Shown here piece after piece: positions 51,229 through 62,933 of a stretch of 64,000 bases of DNA. Origin of the DNA: Clostridium aciditolerans. Lineage in GTDB: Bacteria; Bacillota; Clostridia; Clostridiales; Clostridiaceae. The notes below the pieces were generated by a model. That model saw only the letters and a program-made list of their open reading frames with translations, was not told the origin of the DNA and did no database searches. Numbering within the stretch: position 1 is the stretch's first letter; each line of letters opens with the position of its first letter. The stretch is taken from NCBI RefSeq assembly GCF_016316925.1, contig NZ_JAEEGB010000008.1, forward strand, positions 1 through 64,000, written 5' to 3'. Both the position numbers and the translations under genes were made by a program.

Positions 51229-53130
51229 TATAGCTTTAGCTACCTTAGCGCCGACCTCTGCACATCCAAAGCTTACATCTATGTCAGATATTTTATCCAT
51301 ACTTGTTATGATTATTGGTGAAACCAAAGTTTTTACTTTTTCCTCTATTAATTCTTTATCGAAAGATATCATTAAATCCCCTTTTTTAATTTTATCTCCT
51401 TGTTTTATGTACGCGGTAAAGCCTTCACCATTTAATTTTACAGTATCCACTCCAATATGAACTAAAACTTCAATATCATCTTCAGTTTTTATTGCCACTG
51501 CATGCTTTGTAGGAAATAACACTCTTACGGTTCCATCAACTGGAGCATATACTCTGTTATCTTGAGGTTTAACTGCAAATCCATCTCCAAGTATTTTTTC
51601 TGAAAACACAACATCTGGCACTTCTTCTAGTTTTATTATTTCTCCTTTTATAGGATTTGTAAGTATAAATTCCAAGTTGGCATTATATATATCCTCAGTA
51701 TATTCTTCTATAGATTTTATACTCTTTGATAATTCACTAATATCCTTTTGATGATACCCACCATTTGAAATTATCACCTTAATGTCATCTTTAATGCTCT
51801 CAGCTTCCGTTCCATATATTATCTGCAAATTCTCTCCTACATCAAATATGCCGGAAGCACCAGTTGCTTTTAATAATGCCTTATCTATAATTTTAGGATT
51901 TTTCAAGGTAAGTCTTAATCTTGTGATACAAGAATCAAGCATATCTATATTATCTGCCCCACCTACAGCCTGTAGTATTAATGCAGCTTTATTCGAAAAA
52001 GCTTCATTAATTTGTGGAAGCTTTATTTCTTCTTCATCTTCTCTGCCTGGAGTCTTAACATTCATGGCTTTAATTACAGTGTAAAACACAATAAAATATA
52101 ACAAGAAATATGCTAATCCTACTGGCCATAGGAGTAATGGATGCTGTGCGAAATTATAGCCAATCATATAATCGATGGCTGATGCAGAAAAGGTGTATCC
52201 TAATCTTATATGTAGAATACTAGTAACAATACCTGATGAAAAAGCAGCAATTACATGAAATACAAATAAAATAGGGGCTACAAAAATAAAGGAAAATTCT
52301 ATAGGCTCCGTTATCCCCGTTAAAAAGGACACAAAAGCTGCCGATAACATTATTCCCGCAACTTTTTTTCTATTTTCTCTCTTCGCTGCTGCTATCATAG
52401 CGAAAGCTGCCCCAGGAAGACCAAACATAAGTATTGGAAATTCTGATGCCATAAATATACCAGCTGTAGGATCTCCATGAAAATATCTAGCTGCATCTCC
52501 AAAATACTTTACACCATCTGGTCCTATATATGATCCAAATTGATATAAAAATACTGGATAATATATATGGTGTAATCCTACAGGGATTAGCAGTCTTTTT
52601 CCCGATGCGTAGAATGCTGGTCCTAAATAAGAAGATGATGCCCACCTTGCAAATACATCTATATAATGCTGTATAGGTGGCCATATAATTATTCCTAATA
52701 TTGAAAAAACAAGAACTGCAATAGAGGTAATTATAGGAACAAATCTTTTACCTCCAAAAAAACCCAATACTTGTGGAAGTCTAATATCATGATATCTATT
52801 GTACAAAACCGCAGCAATAATACCTACTATGATACCGCCAAATACGCCCATGTTTACATGTGCAATATTTACAACTCCTTCAAGAATAAGCTGACCAACT
52901 ACGGCAGCTAGTGCTGCAACACCTTCTCCACCTGAAAATCCAATAGCTACACCAACTGCAAATATCATTGGAAGGTTGCTAAATATAACGTCTCCAGCTT
53001 TTGCTATATAGGGTATGTTAAGTAAGTCTGGTTGACCAAACCTTAACAAAAGCCCTGCAGCAGGCAGTACCGACACTGGAAGCATCAGCGATTTACCTAT
53101 CTTTTGAAGTACAGCAAATAGCTTTTTCAT
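51217..53130 (-). CDS. PTS glucose/N-acetylglucosamine-type permease EIICBA
   Basis: 637 residues. The EIIC membrane domain (about 1-365) starts LFAVLQKIGKSLMLPVSVLPAA and has GITEPIEFSFIFVAP, the sugar-site Glu motif. EIIB (about 390-470) has the phospho-Cys in MLDSCITRLRLTL. EIIA (about 510-630) has VYAPVDGTV and the phospho-His in VLVHIGVDTVKLNGEGF. One polypeptide therefore imports and phosphorylates the sugar. Glucose or GlcNAc is likely from family membership, but the exact substrate is uncertain. It follows its antiterminator gene by 25 bp. The start has AAGGAGAAAAGT upstream. Confidence 0.92.
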   Translation of the reverse strand: MKKLFAVLQKIGKSLMLPVSVLPAAGLLLRFGQPDLLNIPYIAKAGDVIFSNLPMIFAVGVAIGFSGGEGVAALAAVVGQLILEGVVNIAHVNMGVFGGIIVGIIAAVLYNRYHDIRLPQVLGFFGGKRFVPIITSIAVLVFSILGIIIWPPIQHYIDVFARWASSSYLGPAFYASGKRLLIPVGLHHIYYPVFLYQFGSYIGPDGVKYFGDAARYFHGDPTAGIFMASEFPILMFGLPGAAFAMIAAAKRENRKKVAGIMLSAAFVSFLTGITEPIEFSFIFVAPILFVFHVIAAFSSGIVTSILHIRLGYTFSASAIDYMIGYNFAQHPLLLWPVGLAYFLLYFIVFYTVIKAMNVKTPGREDEEEIKLPQINEAFSNKAALILQAVGGADNIDMLDSCITRLRLTLKNPKIIDKALLKATGASGIFDVGENLQIIYGTEAESIKDDIKVIISNGGYHQKDISELSKSIKSIEEYTEDIYNANLEFILTNPIKGEIIKLEEVPDVVFSEKILGDGFAVKPQDNRVYAPVDGTVRVLFPTKHAVAIKTEDDIEVLVHIGVDTVKLNGEGFTAYIKQGDKIKKGDLMISFDKELIEEKVKTLVSPIIITSMDKISDIDVSFGCAEVGAKVAKAIVKK

Positions 53131-53155
53131 ATACTTTTCTCCTTAGTATCCTTTA

Positions 53156-53980
53156 TCATTCTGAAAGCCTCTTTAAATGCAGCGCTATATACCCTATTTC
53201 ATCCTCTGTTATTTTTACTGAAAATAAATCTTCTATTTTTAGCGCCACCTTAACAGCAACACTGTATTCTCTGTACATCTCTTTTTTTATTATATCAAGC
53301 AAGTCATTTTTTATAGGTTTATTCTTCTCAGCTCTTTCTATCATGAAGTTTATATGGGTTACTGTTCTTACATAACCTAAAGAATTTTTTTCTAACTTTC
53401 TTCCTGTAAGCTTCTCTATCAAATCTAATACCTGACCTAATTTTTTAGTATAGGCTAAAGATTCTGACACATCCTTTTGTGTAAGAGCAGCCCTTATATG
53501 TAGGCATATAAAACCAGCTTCATCTTCTGGAAGATTTGTACTACATCTTTTGTTTATAAATAACACAGACCTAAGAGCTAATTTATATTCTGTAGGATAT
53601 AATATGCTTAATTCGTTTTTAAAAGGATTTTCTATATTTAATCCTTTTTGTATCCTTTTTAACGCAAAACTTATATGATCTGGCAAAGATACATGTATTG
53701 CTTCATTTAGCTTAGTGTTAAGTTCTCTCTCTAGAAAATGTATTATTTCTTCAGAAAGACCAACAATACTGCTATCTATACTTTCAAGCACTTTTTGATA
53801 ATTTGCTCCTATTGCCGCTGTCTTCTTTATGAAGACATTTTCCACTCTGTCTTCTGGAATGTCTTTATTTTTCGGAAAATCAAATCCTATGCCTTTTCCA
53901 ACTAATATAACTTCATCTCTATCCTTTTGCGCTATAACAACATTGTTATTCAATATCTTTTTTATTTTAAAGGACTCCAT
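53156..53980 (-). CDS. PTS-controlled transcription antiterminator (GlcT/LicT/BglG family)
   Basis: 274 residues. The RNA-binding CAT domain (1-55, FKIKKILNNNVVIAQKDRDE) is followed by two PTS regulation domains (about 70-170 and 175-274), each with conserved His motifs (AIHVSLPDHISFAL, GFICLHIRAAL, THINFMIERAE, IGYIALHLKRL). It is thought to bind a hairpin in the leader of its target PTS operon when sugar is present. The short gap before the permease gene leaves little room for a target site there, so control may act in the leader upstream of this gene. GGAGTG precedes the ATG. Confidence 0.88.
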   Translation of the reverse strand: MESFKIKKILNNNVVIAQKDRDEVILVGKGIGFDFPKNKDIPEDRVENVFIKKTAAIGANYQKVLESIDSSIVGLSEEIIHFLERELNTKLNEAIHVSLPDHISFALKRIQKGLNIENPFKNELSILYPTEYKLALRSVLFINKRCSTNLPEDEAGFICLHIRAALTQKDVSESLAYTKKLGQVLDLIEKLTGRKLEKNSLGYVRTVTHINFMIERAEKNKPIKNDLLDIIKKEMYREYSVAVKVALKIEDLFSVKITEDEIGYIALHLKRLSE

Positions 53981-54003
53981 TCACTTCACTCCAACAAAAA
54001 TTA

Positions 54004-54825
54004 TTAATCGAAACTTTTAGTGTCTTCTTGTACTACTTCATTATATTTTTTCATAATCTCTAAAATAGCTTTGTTATTTACTGAATCAAATTCTATGTTA
54101 TCAACTCTGCTTATTGGTAAAACCTTAGGTGATGTACCAGAAATAAACAATCCATCTAAATCCTTTACCTCTATATAATGAACATTCTTCTCTAAAACCT
54201 CAAGTCCTATTTCACTGCACAGTTCCATTATAACAGCTCTTGTTATACCTGGAAGCACATCTACTAGCGGTGCAGTTATTACACTATTTCCTTTAATCAT
54301 AAATATATTTGATTTACTGCCCTCTGTTATATACCCTTTTCTATTTACAAGTATGGCTTCATATGCATTTTTTTCTTTTATTTCTTTATCAACAGCAGCT
54401 CTAAAATTCATATTTATAATTTTAGCATTTGGATTTTCTCTTTCTCCATGATATAGTATTGTATTCACACCATTTTTATAGTCTTCATCACTAGGATAAT
54501 GATGTTTTACAAAGTAAGCAAAAAATGAATTGACATTATCAAATTTAAATACAATTTTTACATTACCTATACTTGTATTATTTGATCCTATTAGTTCGCA
54601 TATTTTATTTTTTATTTCATCCTTTGAAAGCCATATTTGTAAGTCAGTTATATTACAAGAATTCTCAAGCCTGTTTAGATGTCTGTTTAAAAATAAAGGT
54701 TTTCCATCTATTATTCTTATAACTTCATATAGTGATTTTCCGCCTATTAAAAGATTATCATCAAATTGTTCACAAGATTTTATCTCATTATTATGTACAT
54801 AATATTTATTTACACATTCACTCAC
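54004..54825 (-). CDS. Class IV aminotransferase (PabC/IlvE/Dat-like)
   Basis: 273 residues. PLP enzyme of fold type IV: the catalytic Lys is most likely in NFRAAVDKEIKEKNAYEAIL, followed by NRKGYITEGSKSNIFMIKG and VLPGITRAVIMELCSEIG, the family signatures. The first part has GGKSLYEVIRIIDGKPLFLNRH. It could be 4-amino-4-deoxychorismate lyase or a branched-chain or D-amino acid transaminase; the members are hard to separate by eye. The start is GTG with AAGGGCG upstream. It ends about 20 bp before the antiterminator gene. Confidence 0.82.
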   Translation of the reverse strand: MSECVNKYYVHNNEIKSCEQFDDNLLIGGKSLYEVIRIIDGKPLFLNRHLNRLENSCNITDLQIWLSKDEIKNKICELIGSNNTSIGNVKIVFKFDNVNSFFAYFVKHHYPSDEDYKNGVNTILYHGERENPNAKIINMNFRAAVDKEIKEKNAYEAILVNRKGYITEGSKSNIFMIKGNSVITAPLVDVLPGITRAVIMELCSEIGLEVLEKNVHYIEVKDLDGLFISGTSPKVLPISRVDNIEFDSVNNKAILEIMKKYNEVVQEDTKSFD

Positions 54826-54861
54826 ACGATCACGCCCTTTTTACTTTAATTTGTAATTTTT

Positions 54862-55100
54862 AAAAAATGCGAAGCATTTTTTAGAGGACAGAGGACAATT
54901 GACAGAGGACAATGAAGGAGGATTTTTCTAGGTTACACTACGAAAAATCTTTAATTTATATAAATTAGCGATGTTTTGCATTAGCAAAACAAGCCTAAAA
55001 AAATAAATTAGTTTTCTGACGTAAGGAAGAAAACTCACCTTCACTGTCCTCTGTCCTCTGTCAATTGTCCTCTATAAAAATTTTGCCTCGCAAAACTTTT
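54862..55100. repeat. Inverted-repeat element, copy 10 (GAGGACAG subfamily, complete)
   Basis: The left hairpin AAAAAATGCGAAGCATTTTTT is followed by GAGGACAGAGGACAATTGAC..AGGACAATGAAGGAGG. Then come the TTACACTACGAAAAATC hairpin, a GTTTTGCATTAGCAAAAC hairpin and the AGTTTTCTGACGTAAGG block. The right array CTGTCCTCTGTCCTCTGTC and the end hairpin TTTTGCCTCGCAAAA close it. It is the mirror of copies 1, 12 and 13. It ends near the HAD gene stop. Confidence 0.92.
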
Positions 55101-55109
55101 ATTCTAAGT

Positions 55110-55751
55110 CTATTTCCAATTAAGTATTTTTATCTTATCATGATTTTTCTTATAATTTATAAGGTATGGGTTTCCTACCAAATTAAATAAAGGTAAATCT
55201 GCTAAAGAGTCTGAGAACATATATGAATTTTTAAAGTCCACTTCTATATTCTCTTCCTTTAGTACTTCCATAAGTCTTCTTACTTTTTCTTCACCTTTAC
55301 AGTTTTCTCCTGCCATTTTTCTACTATACTTACCGCCTACACTTGTAAATCGAGTACCAATTATTTTATCTACTTCTTTTATTTTATATAATTCATTTAA
55401 ATAAAATTCTGCTGAAGCAGATATGAGGTATACTTTATAACCTTCTGCTTTTAGCTTTCTTATAGTATCAATAGCATCGCTATATATTATTTTGCTTAAT
55501 CTTTTTTCGTAAAATTCTTCTACTAACTCTTGCATTTTTTCTTCTTTTATTCCATCTATAAAAGCTATGAAGTTTTCCTTAGCAATTTTTGAGTCCAATA
55601 CCCTTACTGCATATAAAAAGGCTGATATAACAGCTCTTGGTGCATGAATTATAAGTCTTGGGCTCTTTTTTATCATAAATGCATAAAACTCCATAAGGGT
55701 TTCTCTTTTGGTTAAAGTATAATCTACATCGAATATTGCTAGCTTTTCCAA
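55110..55751 (-). CDS. HAD-superfamily (IB) phosphatase
   Basis: 213 residues. Motif I is AIFDVDYTLTKRETL (DxDxT with the nucleophile Asp), motif II VYLISASAEFYL, and motif IV SYMFSDSLADLPLFN, with a Lys in the GENCKGEEKVRRL region. This is the phosphoserine-phosphatase-like HAD-IB subgroup. No membrane segment is evident, although residues 35-55 are fairly hydrophobic. The substrate is unknown. It is flanked by a repeat on one side and the DUF1292 gene on the other. Confidence 0.85.
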   Translation of the reverse strand: MEKLAIFDVDYTLTKRETLMEFYAFMIKKSPRLIIHAPRAVISAFLYAVRVLDSKIAKENFIAFIDGIKEEKMQELVEEFYEKRLSKIIYSDAIDTIRKLKAEGYKVYLISASAEFYLNELYKIKEVDKIIGTRFTSVGGKYSRKMAGENCKGEEKVRRLMEVLKEENIEVDFKNSYMFSDSLADLPLFNLVGNPYLINYKKNHDKIKILNWK

Positions 55752-55788
55752 CTTAACACCTCTTTAAATATAAGTATCCGTATCACAA

Positions 55789-55820
55789 AGAAAGTCGATG
55801 CATTCCTGCAACGACTTTCA
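55789..55820 (-). terminator. Terminator of the DUF1292 gene
   Basis: The stem GAAAGTCGATGCA / TGCAACGACTTTC (one mismatch) has a 4-nt loop. On the minus strand it is followed by TTTG, a short T tract. Confidence 0.65.
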
Positions 55821-55826
55821 ACTTTT

Positions 55827-56186
55827 TTATTCTTCTTCAGCCATTAACTGTTCATAGTAAGCTGATACTTCTTCGAACTCTTCATCATCTGGGATTACAA
55901 GTTCTCCTTCTTCGCCTTCTCCTACTACTTTGAATAGGAATATTGATCCGTTTTCTGGATGTTGAACTATAGCATATTCATTTTCTTTATATTCAAATCC
56001 GTCGATTACTTCGCATGGAACAACGTTTCCGTCTTCATCCTCTAAATCAACTATTAGAGTTTCATGTTCGCCACAGCCACAGCCGCAATCTTCATGATCA
56101 TGATCGTGATTATGTTCGCCACATCCACAACCTTTATTTTCTTCTCCGCAGCCACAGCCACACTCATGTAAATTTTCTTTATCCAT
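55827..56186 (-). CDS. DUF1292 protein with Cys/His-rich N-terminus
   Basis: 119 residues. Residues 1-40 are packed with Cys and His: HECGCGCGEENKGCGCGEHN, then HDHDHEDCGCGCGEHE. This is probably a metal-binding tail. The remainder is a normal DUF1292 domain (LIVDLEDEDGNVVPCEVIDG ... YAIVQHPENGSIFLFKV). In most relatives DUF1292 stands alone, so the metal-rich extension is notable. The C-terminus is strongly acidic. The start has GGAGGTAATATCC upstream. Function unknown; metal storage or sensing is only a guess. Confidence 0.85.
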   Translation of the reverse strand: MDKENLHECGCGCGEENKGCGCGEHNHDHDHEDCGCGCGEHETLIVDLEDEDGNVVPCEVIDGFEYKENEYAIVQHPENGSIFLFKVVGEGEEGELVIPDDEEFEEVSAYYEQLMAEEE

Positions 56187-56280
56187 AGGATATTACCTCC
56201 TTTTACTGTTATGTTCTAATTTTAACCTTAATTCCATAATTTTAAAAGCCTTTTTTAAAATTTAAATAAATATTTTTAAA

Positions 56281-56412
56281 AAGTAGAGAGTTGACAGTGG
56301 ATAATGGTCAGTTATGGTTGATCTTCTTACGCTGTGCTTTAGAAAATCTATAATTTGAAGATTTTTTGTAGAAAAATCCTCCTTCACTGTCAACTGTCAA
56401 TTCTCAACTCTT
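56281..56412. repeat. Inverted-repeat element, copy 11 (TTGACAG subfamily)
   Basis: AGAGAGTTGACAGTGGATAATG at the left is mirrored by CCTTCACTGTCAACTGTCAATTC at the right. The inner hairpin is partly diverged. It lies between the nifJ terminator and the DUF1292 gene. Confidence 0.8.
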
Positions 56413-56415
56413 AAG

Positions 56416-56451
56416 TAAAAAAGGCGAAGTGCAAGCACTTCACCTTTTTTA
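56416..56451 (-). terminator. Terminator of nifJ
   Basis: AAAAAGGCGAAGTGC pairs with GCACTTCACCTTTTT around a 2-nt loop (one mismatch), with a T tract on the minus strand. Confidence 0.9.
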
Positions 56452-56453
56452 TA

Positions 56454-59996
<3,543 letters not shown>

Positions 59997-60000
59997 TTAA

Positions 60001-60026
60001 GATTAAGCAGTCACTACTGCTTAATC
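60001..60026 (-). promoter_or_regulatory. Perfect 11-bp inverted repeat in the nifJ leader
   Basis: GATTAAGCAGT / ACTGCTTAATC with a 4-nt loop, about 45 bp upstream of the nifJ start. It may be an operator or an mRNA-stabilising or attenuating hairpin; there is no T tract for termination. Confidence 0.6.
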
Positions 60027-60071
60027 ATATATAGACATGTTAAATTAATTTAATAATATTATTTTTAAAAC

Positions 60072-60082
60072 TGGTCATACCA
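60072..60082. promoter_or_regulatory. GntR-like operator candidate upstream of nifJ
   Basis: TGGTCATACCA is a perfect TGGT-N3-ACCA palindrome, the core recognised by PdhR/LldR-type GntR regulators of pyruvate and lactate metabolism. A second half site (ATACCA) follows. The match is short, so chance cannot be excluded. Confidence 0.35.
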
Positions 60083-60478
60083 CTATACCACAAATAGCCC
60101 GTCCAATTTATCTTAAACATAAAACCTTAAAATTAGATGAACTTATAACTGATTATAATATCAAACTACAAATCAATTTTCTAAATTTATAGTAAATAAT
60201 AGTAACTAGTTAACAGTAAGTCCTTTCTCTTTAAATTTACACCAATTCTTTTTATTTTGCAAGTAATTTTCCGAGTTATTTAAACTTGCTTACCTGTTTA
60301 GCACAAAACAAACCTTAAAATGTTTTGATTTACACTGGTTTATGTCATATATTCAAAATAATTTTTTAACAATTTTAAATTTAATTTAAAATATTAAGAG
60401 AATTTACTTGATTACCTTGATATTTTTCACAAAAATTATAGTATATTAATTTAGGAGTAAGGGACTCTCTCCAAATCA

Positions 60479-60570
60479 GCACTCTGTGTAAGTGATCATT
60501 TCAAAATCAGAGATTTTGGATGTCTACTTAAGATTTGGAATATCTGCTTTAGATTTGGGATATCTGCTTA
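60479..60570. repeat. 51-nt family copy continuing into three 20-nt tandem repeats
   Basis: GCACTCTGTGTAAGTGATC ... AAATCAGAG matches the family at 7776 and 9040. Then come three tandem 20-nt units at 60511-60530, 60531-60550 and 60551-60570. They differ at a few positions from AGATTTGGGATATCTGCTTA. Confidence 0.75.
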
Positions 60571-60680
60571 AATAATAATCATATTTAATTACCTCTAAAA
60601 GCTATATTCTACATTTGCTTCTCATATTCCTTCTATTTTTTAAACATTAATACTTTTTTAACAATAATTTAAAAGCCACA

Positions 60681-60724
60681 TAGGGCTAGAAGTCCAAAAT
60701 TAACTTTCGGACTTCTAACCCTAT
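60681..60724 (-). terminator. Terminator of murG
   Basis: TAGGGCTAGAAGTCC pairs with GGACTTCTAACCCTA (one wobble) around an AT-rich loop. It overlaps the murG stop; the T tract is weak. Confidence 0.75.
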
Positions 60725-61785
60725 ATAGCATGCTCTTGAATAAGCTTAATTATATTATCTACTCCATTTTTTATAGAGCTTGAACTCATTTTATTTACAA
60801 ATTTGTCTTTATTTCCATAAAGCTCTTCTAACTTTTCTAAAAGTATTCTCTCATTTAAATCATCTTCCTGAATTACTAAGCTGTATCCACTTCTTTCAAA
60901 GGAAGCTGCATTTAAAATTTGGTCTCCTCTGCTTGACTTCTTTGATAGTGGTATTAAAAGATTTGGCTTCCTTAGAGCAAGTAGTTCAAATATAGCATTA
61001 GCCCCAGCTCTAGAAATAACTATATCTGCTGCATTCATTACATGTGGAAGTTCTTCGCTTATGTATTCAAATTGTTTATAGGATTTTCTACTCTCTAAAC
61101 TTTTGTCTATGTTTCCTTTTCCACATATGTGTACTATATTATAATTTTCAATAAGTTTATCTATAACTTTTCTTATAGTATCATTAATAAATTTTGAACC
61201 AAGACTTCCCCCTATTATAAGTAATACTGGCTTTTTATCTTCAAAGCCGCATATTTGTCTTCCTAATATTCTACTGCCTTTTAATAATTCTTCTCTTATT
61301 GGAGTACCAGTAAGTACTCCTTTGTTATCTTTTATATTTTTTACTGATTCAGGAAATGTGACACAAACTCTTGTACAATATGGGGCTGATAATCTGTTTG
61401 CAAGCCCAGGCGTTAAATCTGATTCATGGGCAATAACAGGAATCTTGCTTAAATGAGCCGCAATAACTACAGGCACAGCTACAAATCCGCCCTTAGAGAA
61501 TACTATACTAGGCTTTTCCTTTTTCAAGATAACTATTGCTTGCAATATTCCCCTAAGTACTTTAAATGGGTCTGTAAAGTTTTTTATATCAAAATATCTT
61601 CTTAGTTTTCCACTAGATATTGCATGGTATTTTATATTCTCATCTTCAATTATCTTTCTTTCTATACCATCTTTTGTTCCAATGTATTCTATTTCGTATC
61701 CTAGTTCTTTTAGCTTTGGTACTAGCGCAAGATTTGGGGTAACGTGTCCTGCAGAACCTCCACCAGTCATTATTATTTTTTTCAA
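60721..61785 (-). CDS. murG: UDP-GlcNAc:lipid I N-acetylglucosaminyltransferase
   Basis: 354 residues, GT-B fold. [18 protein letters not shown] is the first G-loop; [22 protein letters not shown] and [15 protein letters not shown] are characteristic; [15 protein letters not shown] and [17 protein letters not shown] form the donor site. It makes lipid II for peptidoglycan on the inner face of the membrane. It is not in a division cluster here, as in some clostridia that have it as a stand-alone gene. The start has GGAGGAAACTTAC upstream. Confidence 0.95.
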   Translation of the reverse strand: MKKIIMTGGGSAGHVTPNLALVPKLKELGYEIEYIGTKDGIERKIIEDENIKYHAISSGKLRRYFDIKNFTDPFKVLRGILQAIVILKKEKPSIVFSKGGFVAVPVVIAAHLSKIPVIAHESDLTPGLANRLSAPYCTRVCVTFPESVKNIKDNKGVLTGTPIREELLKGSRILGRQICGFEDKKPVLLIIGGSLGSKFINDTIRKVIDKLIENYNIVHICGKGNIDKSLESRKSYKQFEYISEELPHVMNAADIVISRAGANAIFELLALRKPNLLIPLSKKSSRGDQILNAASFERSGYSLVIQEDDLNERILLEKLEELYGNKDKFVNKMSSSSIKNGVDNIIKLIQEHAI

Positions 61786-61802
61786 GTAAGTTTCCTCCCA
61801 AC

Positions 61803-62037
61803 ATTTTTAGAGGACAATTGACAGAGTACAGAGGACAATGAAGGGGAGTTTTCCTCCTTACGTCAGAAAACTATTATATTTTTAAGCTCGTTTCGCTAAG
61901 GCGAAACATCGACTCATAGTATAAATTAAAGATTTTTCGCAGCACAGCGGAGAAAAATCTTCCTTCACTGTCCTCTGTCCACTGTCCTCTGTCCACTGTC
62001 CTCTGTCCTCTTAAAAACTTTGCCTCGCAAAATTCTT
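61803..62037. repeat. Inverted-repeat element, copy 12 (expanded heptamer array)
   Basis: GAGGACAATTGACAGAGTAC..AGGACAATGAAGG at the left. The core is as in copy 1 (AGTTTTCC block, GTTTCGCTAAGGCGAAAC hairpin, GATTTTTCGCAGCACAGCGG hairpin). The right array has alternating CTCTGTC and CACTGTC units, more of them than any other copy. It ends with the TTTGCCTCGCAAA hairpin. Confidence 0.92.
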
Positions 62038-62167
62038 ATTCTACGAATTAAAAATCTTAGATAAAGCAACTTGACTTTATCCTCACATTATATAATACTA
62101 TATTTTTTTACTATAAACAATTAAGAGTTCTAAGCTTTTAATTCTATATTTTTATTAAACAATATTA
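62038..62167. other. AT-rich spacer
   Basis: About 130 bp between copy 12 and the small palindromic element. Nothing recognisable. Confidence 0.4.
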
Positions 62168-62306
62168 AGGCATAATCAAAGAAATAATAACCCAGTATTC
62201 TTTTATAGGAAACTCATTCAGCTTACGCTGAAGAGTACAGTTCGTTACTAAAATCAAAGATTTTTAACAAACTAGCATTTGGTCTCTTATTTCTTTTCAT
62301 ATGCCT
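62168..62306. repeat. Small palindromic MITE-like element
   Basis: The terminal inverted repeats AGGCATAATCAAAGAAATAA and AGGCATATGAAAAGAAATAA (right end, reversed) agree at 17 of 20 positions. Inside are the hairpins TTCAGCTTACGCTGAA and AAAATCAAAGATTTT. It has no coding capacity. It is 139 bp and appears once in this window. Confidence 0.6.
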
Positions 62307-62478
62307 AAAATAAATTTTATATTTTTGAGCAAACTATTAAATAATAAAGTGATATATTAAAACAGTTTCGGTATCTGAAATAAAATAGCAAGTCAAATAT
62401 ACTAGTATACTAACTAATTATTTTTTGAAGATGTCTTAATATTGTTAAAAAATAGATTAAATGCAAGAGGTGGTAAAA

Positions 62479-62658
62479 ATGCCTGATAAAAAAATATCAC
62501 AAGCTAGGGAAGGATTAAATAAAGCGAAAATAGAAGCAGCTTTAGAACTGCATGGTAAAGTGGAATATGAATACAGAGGGAATATAAGTTCTAGAGAAAA
62601 CGGCTCAATAGTTAAAAAGATGGTAGAAGAATATGAAAGGAATTTGATAGGAAAGTAA
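62479..62658 (+). CDS. Alpha/beta-type small acid-soluble spore protein
   Basis: 59 residues from the ATG at 62479, which has AGAGGTGG upstream; the ATG at 62461 precedes that site. The GNISSRENGSIVKKMVEEYE segment corresponds to the DTTSRxNGSVGGxM helix by which these proteins coat spore DNA. The first helix is SQAREGLNKAKIEAALELHG. The usual germination-protease site (E-F/I) is not obvious, so it is a divergent, perhaps minor member. It is alone on the plus strand; a forespore SigG promoter is expected but was not identified. The 170 bp before it hold only AT-rich DNA. Confidence 0.78.
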   Translation: MPDKKISQAREGLNKAKIEAALELHGKVEYEYRGNISSRENGSIVKKMVEEYERNLIGK

Positions 62659-62705
62659 TTTAGAGAAGCTAACATTATAAAATTAACTTACACAACATAA
62701 AAATA

Positions 62706-62933
62706 ATACGACGTAATTTTTTAGAGAACAATTGACAGAGGACAGTGGACAGTGAAGGTAAGTTTTCTTCCTTACGTCAGAAAACCATTATATTTTTAAG
62801 CTCGTTTCGCTAAAGCGAAACATCGATTCATAGTATAAATTAAAGATTTTTCGCAGCACAGCGTAGAAAAATCCTCCTTCATTGTCCTCTGTCAATTGTC
62901 CTCTGTCCTCTAAATTTTGCGTCGCAAAATTTT
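62706..62933. repeat. Inverted-repeat element, copy 13 (GAGGACAG subfamily)
   Basis: The left end ACGACGTAATTTTTTAG is followed by GAACAATTGACAGAGGACAG..GTGGACAGTGAAGG. The core matches copy 12 (GTTTCGCTAAAGCGAAAC, GATTTTTCGCAGCACAGCG). The right arm is CCTTCATTGTCCTCTGTC, ending with the hairpin ATTTTGCGTCGCAAAAT. It touches the stop codon of the sensor kinase gene. Confidence 0.92.

Noticed and set aside
62457-62675. Minus-strand ORF opposite the spore protein gene
   Set aside because: Antisense shadow; the plus-strand protein has family motifs and a ribosome binding site.
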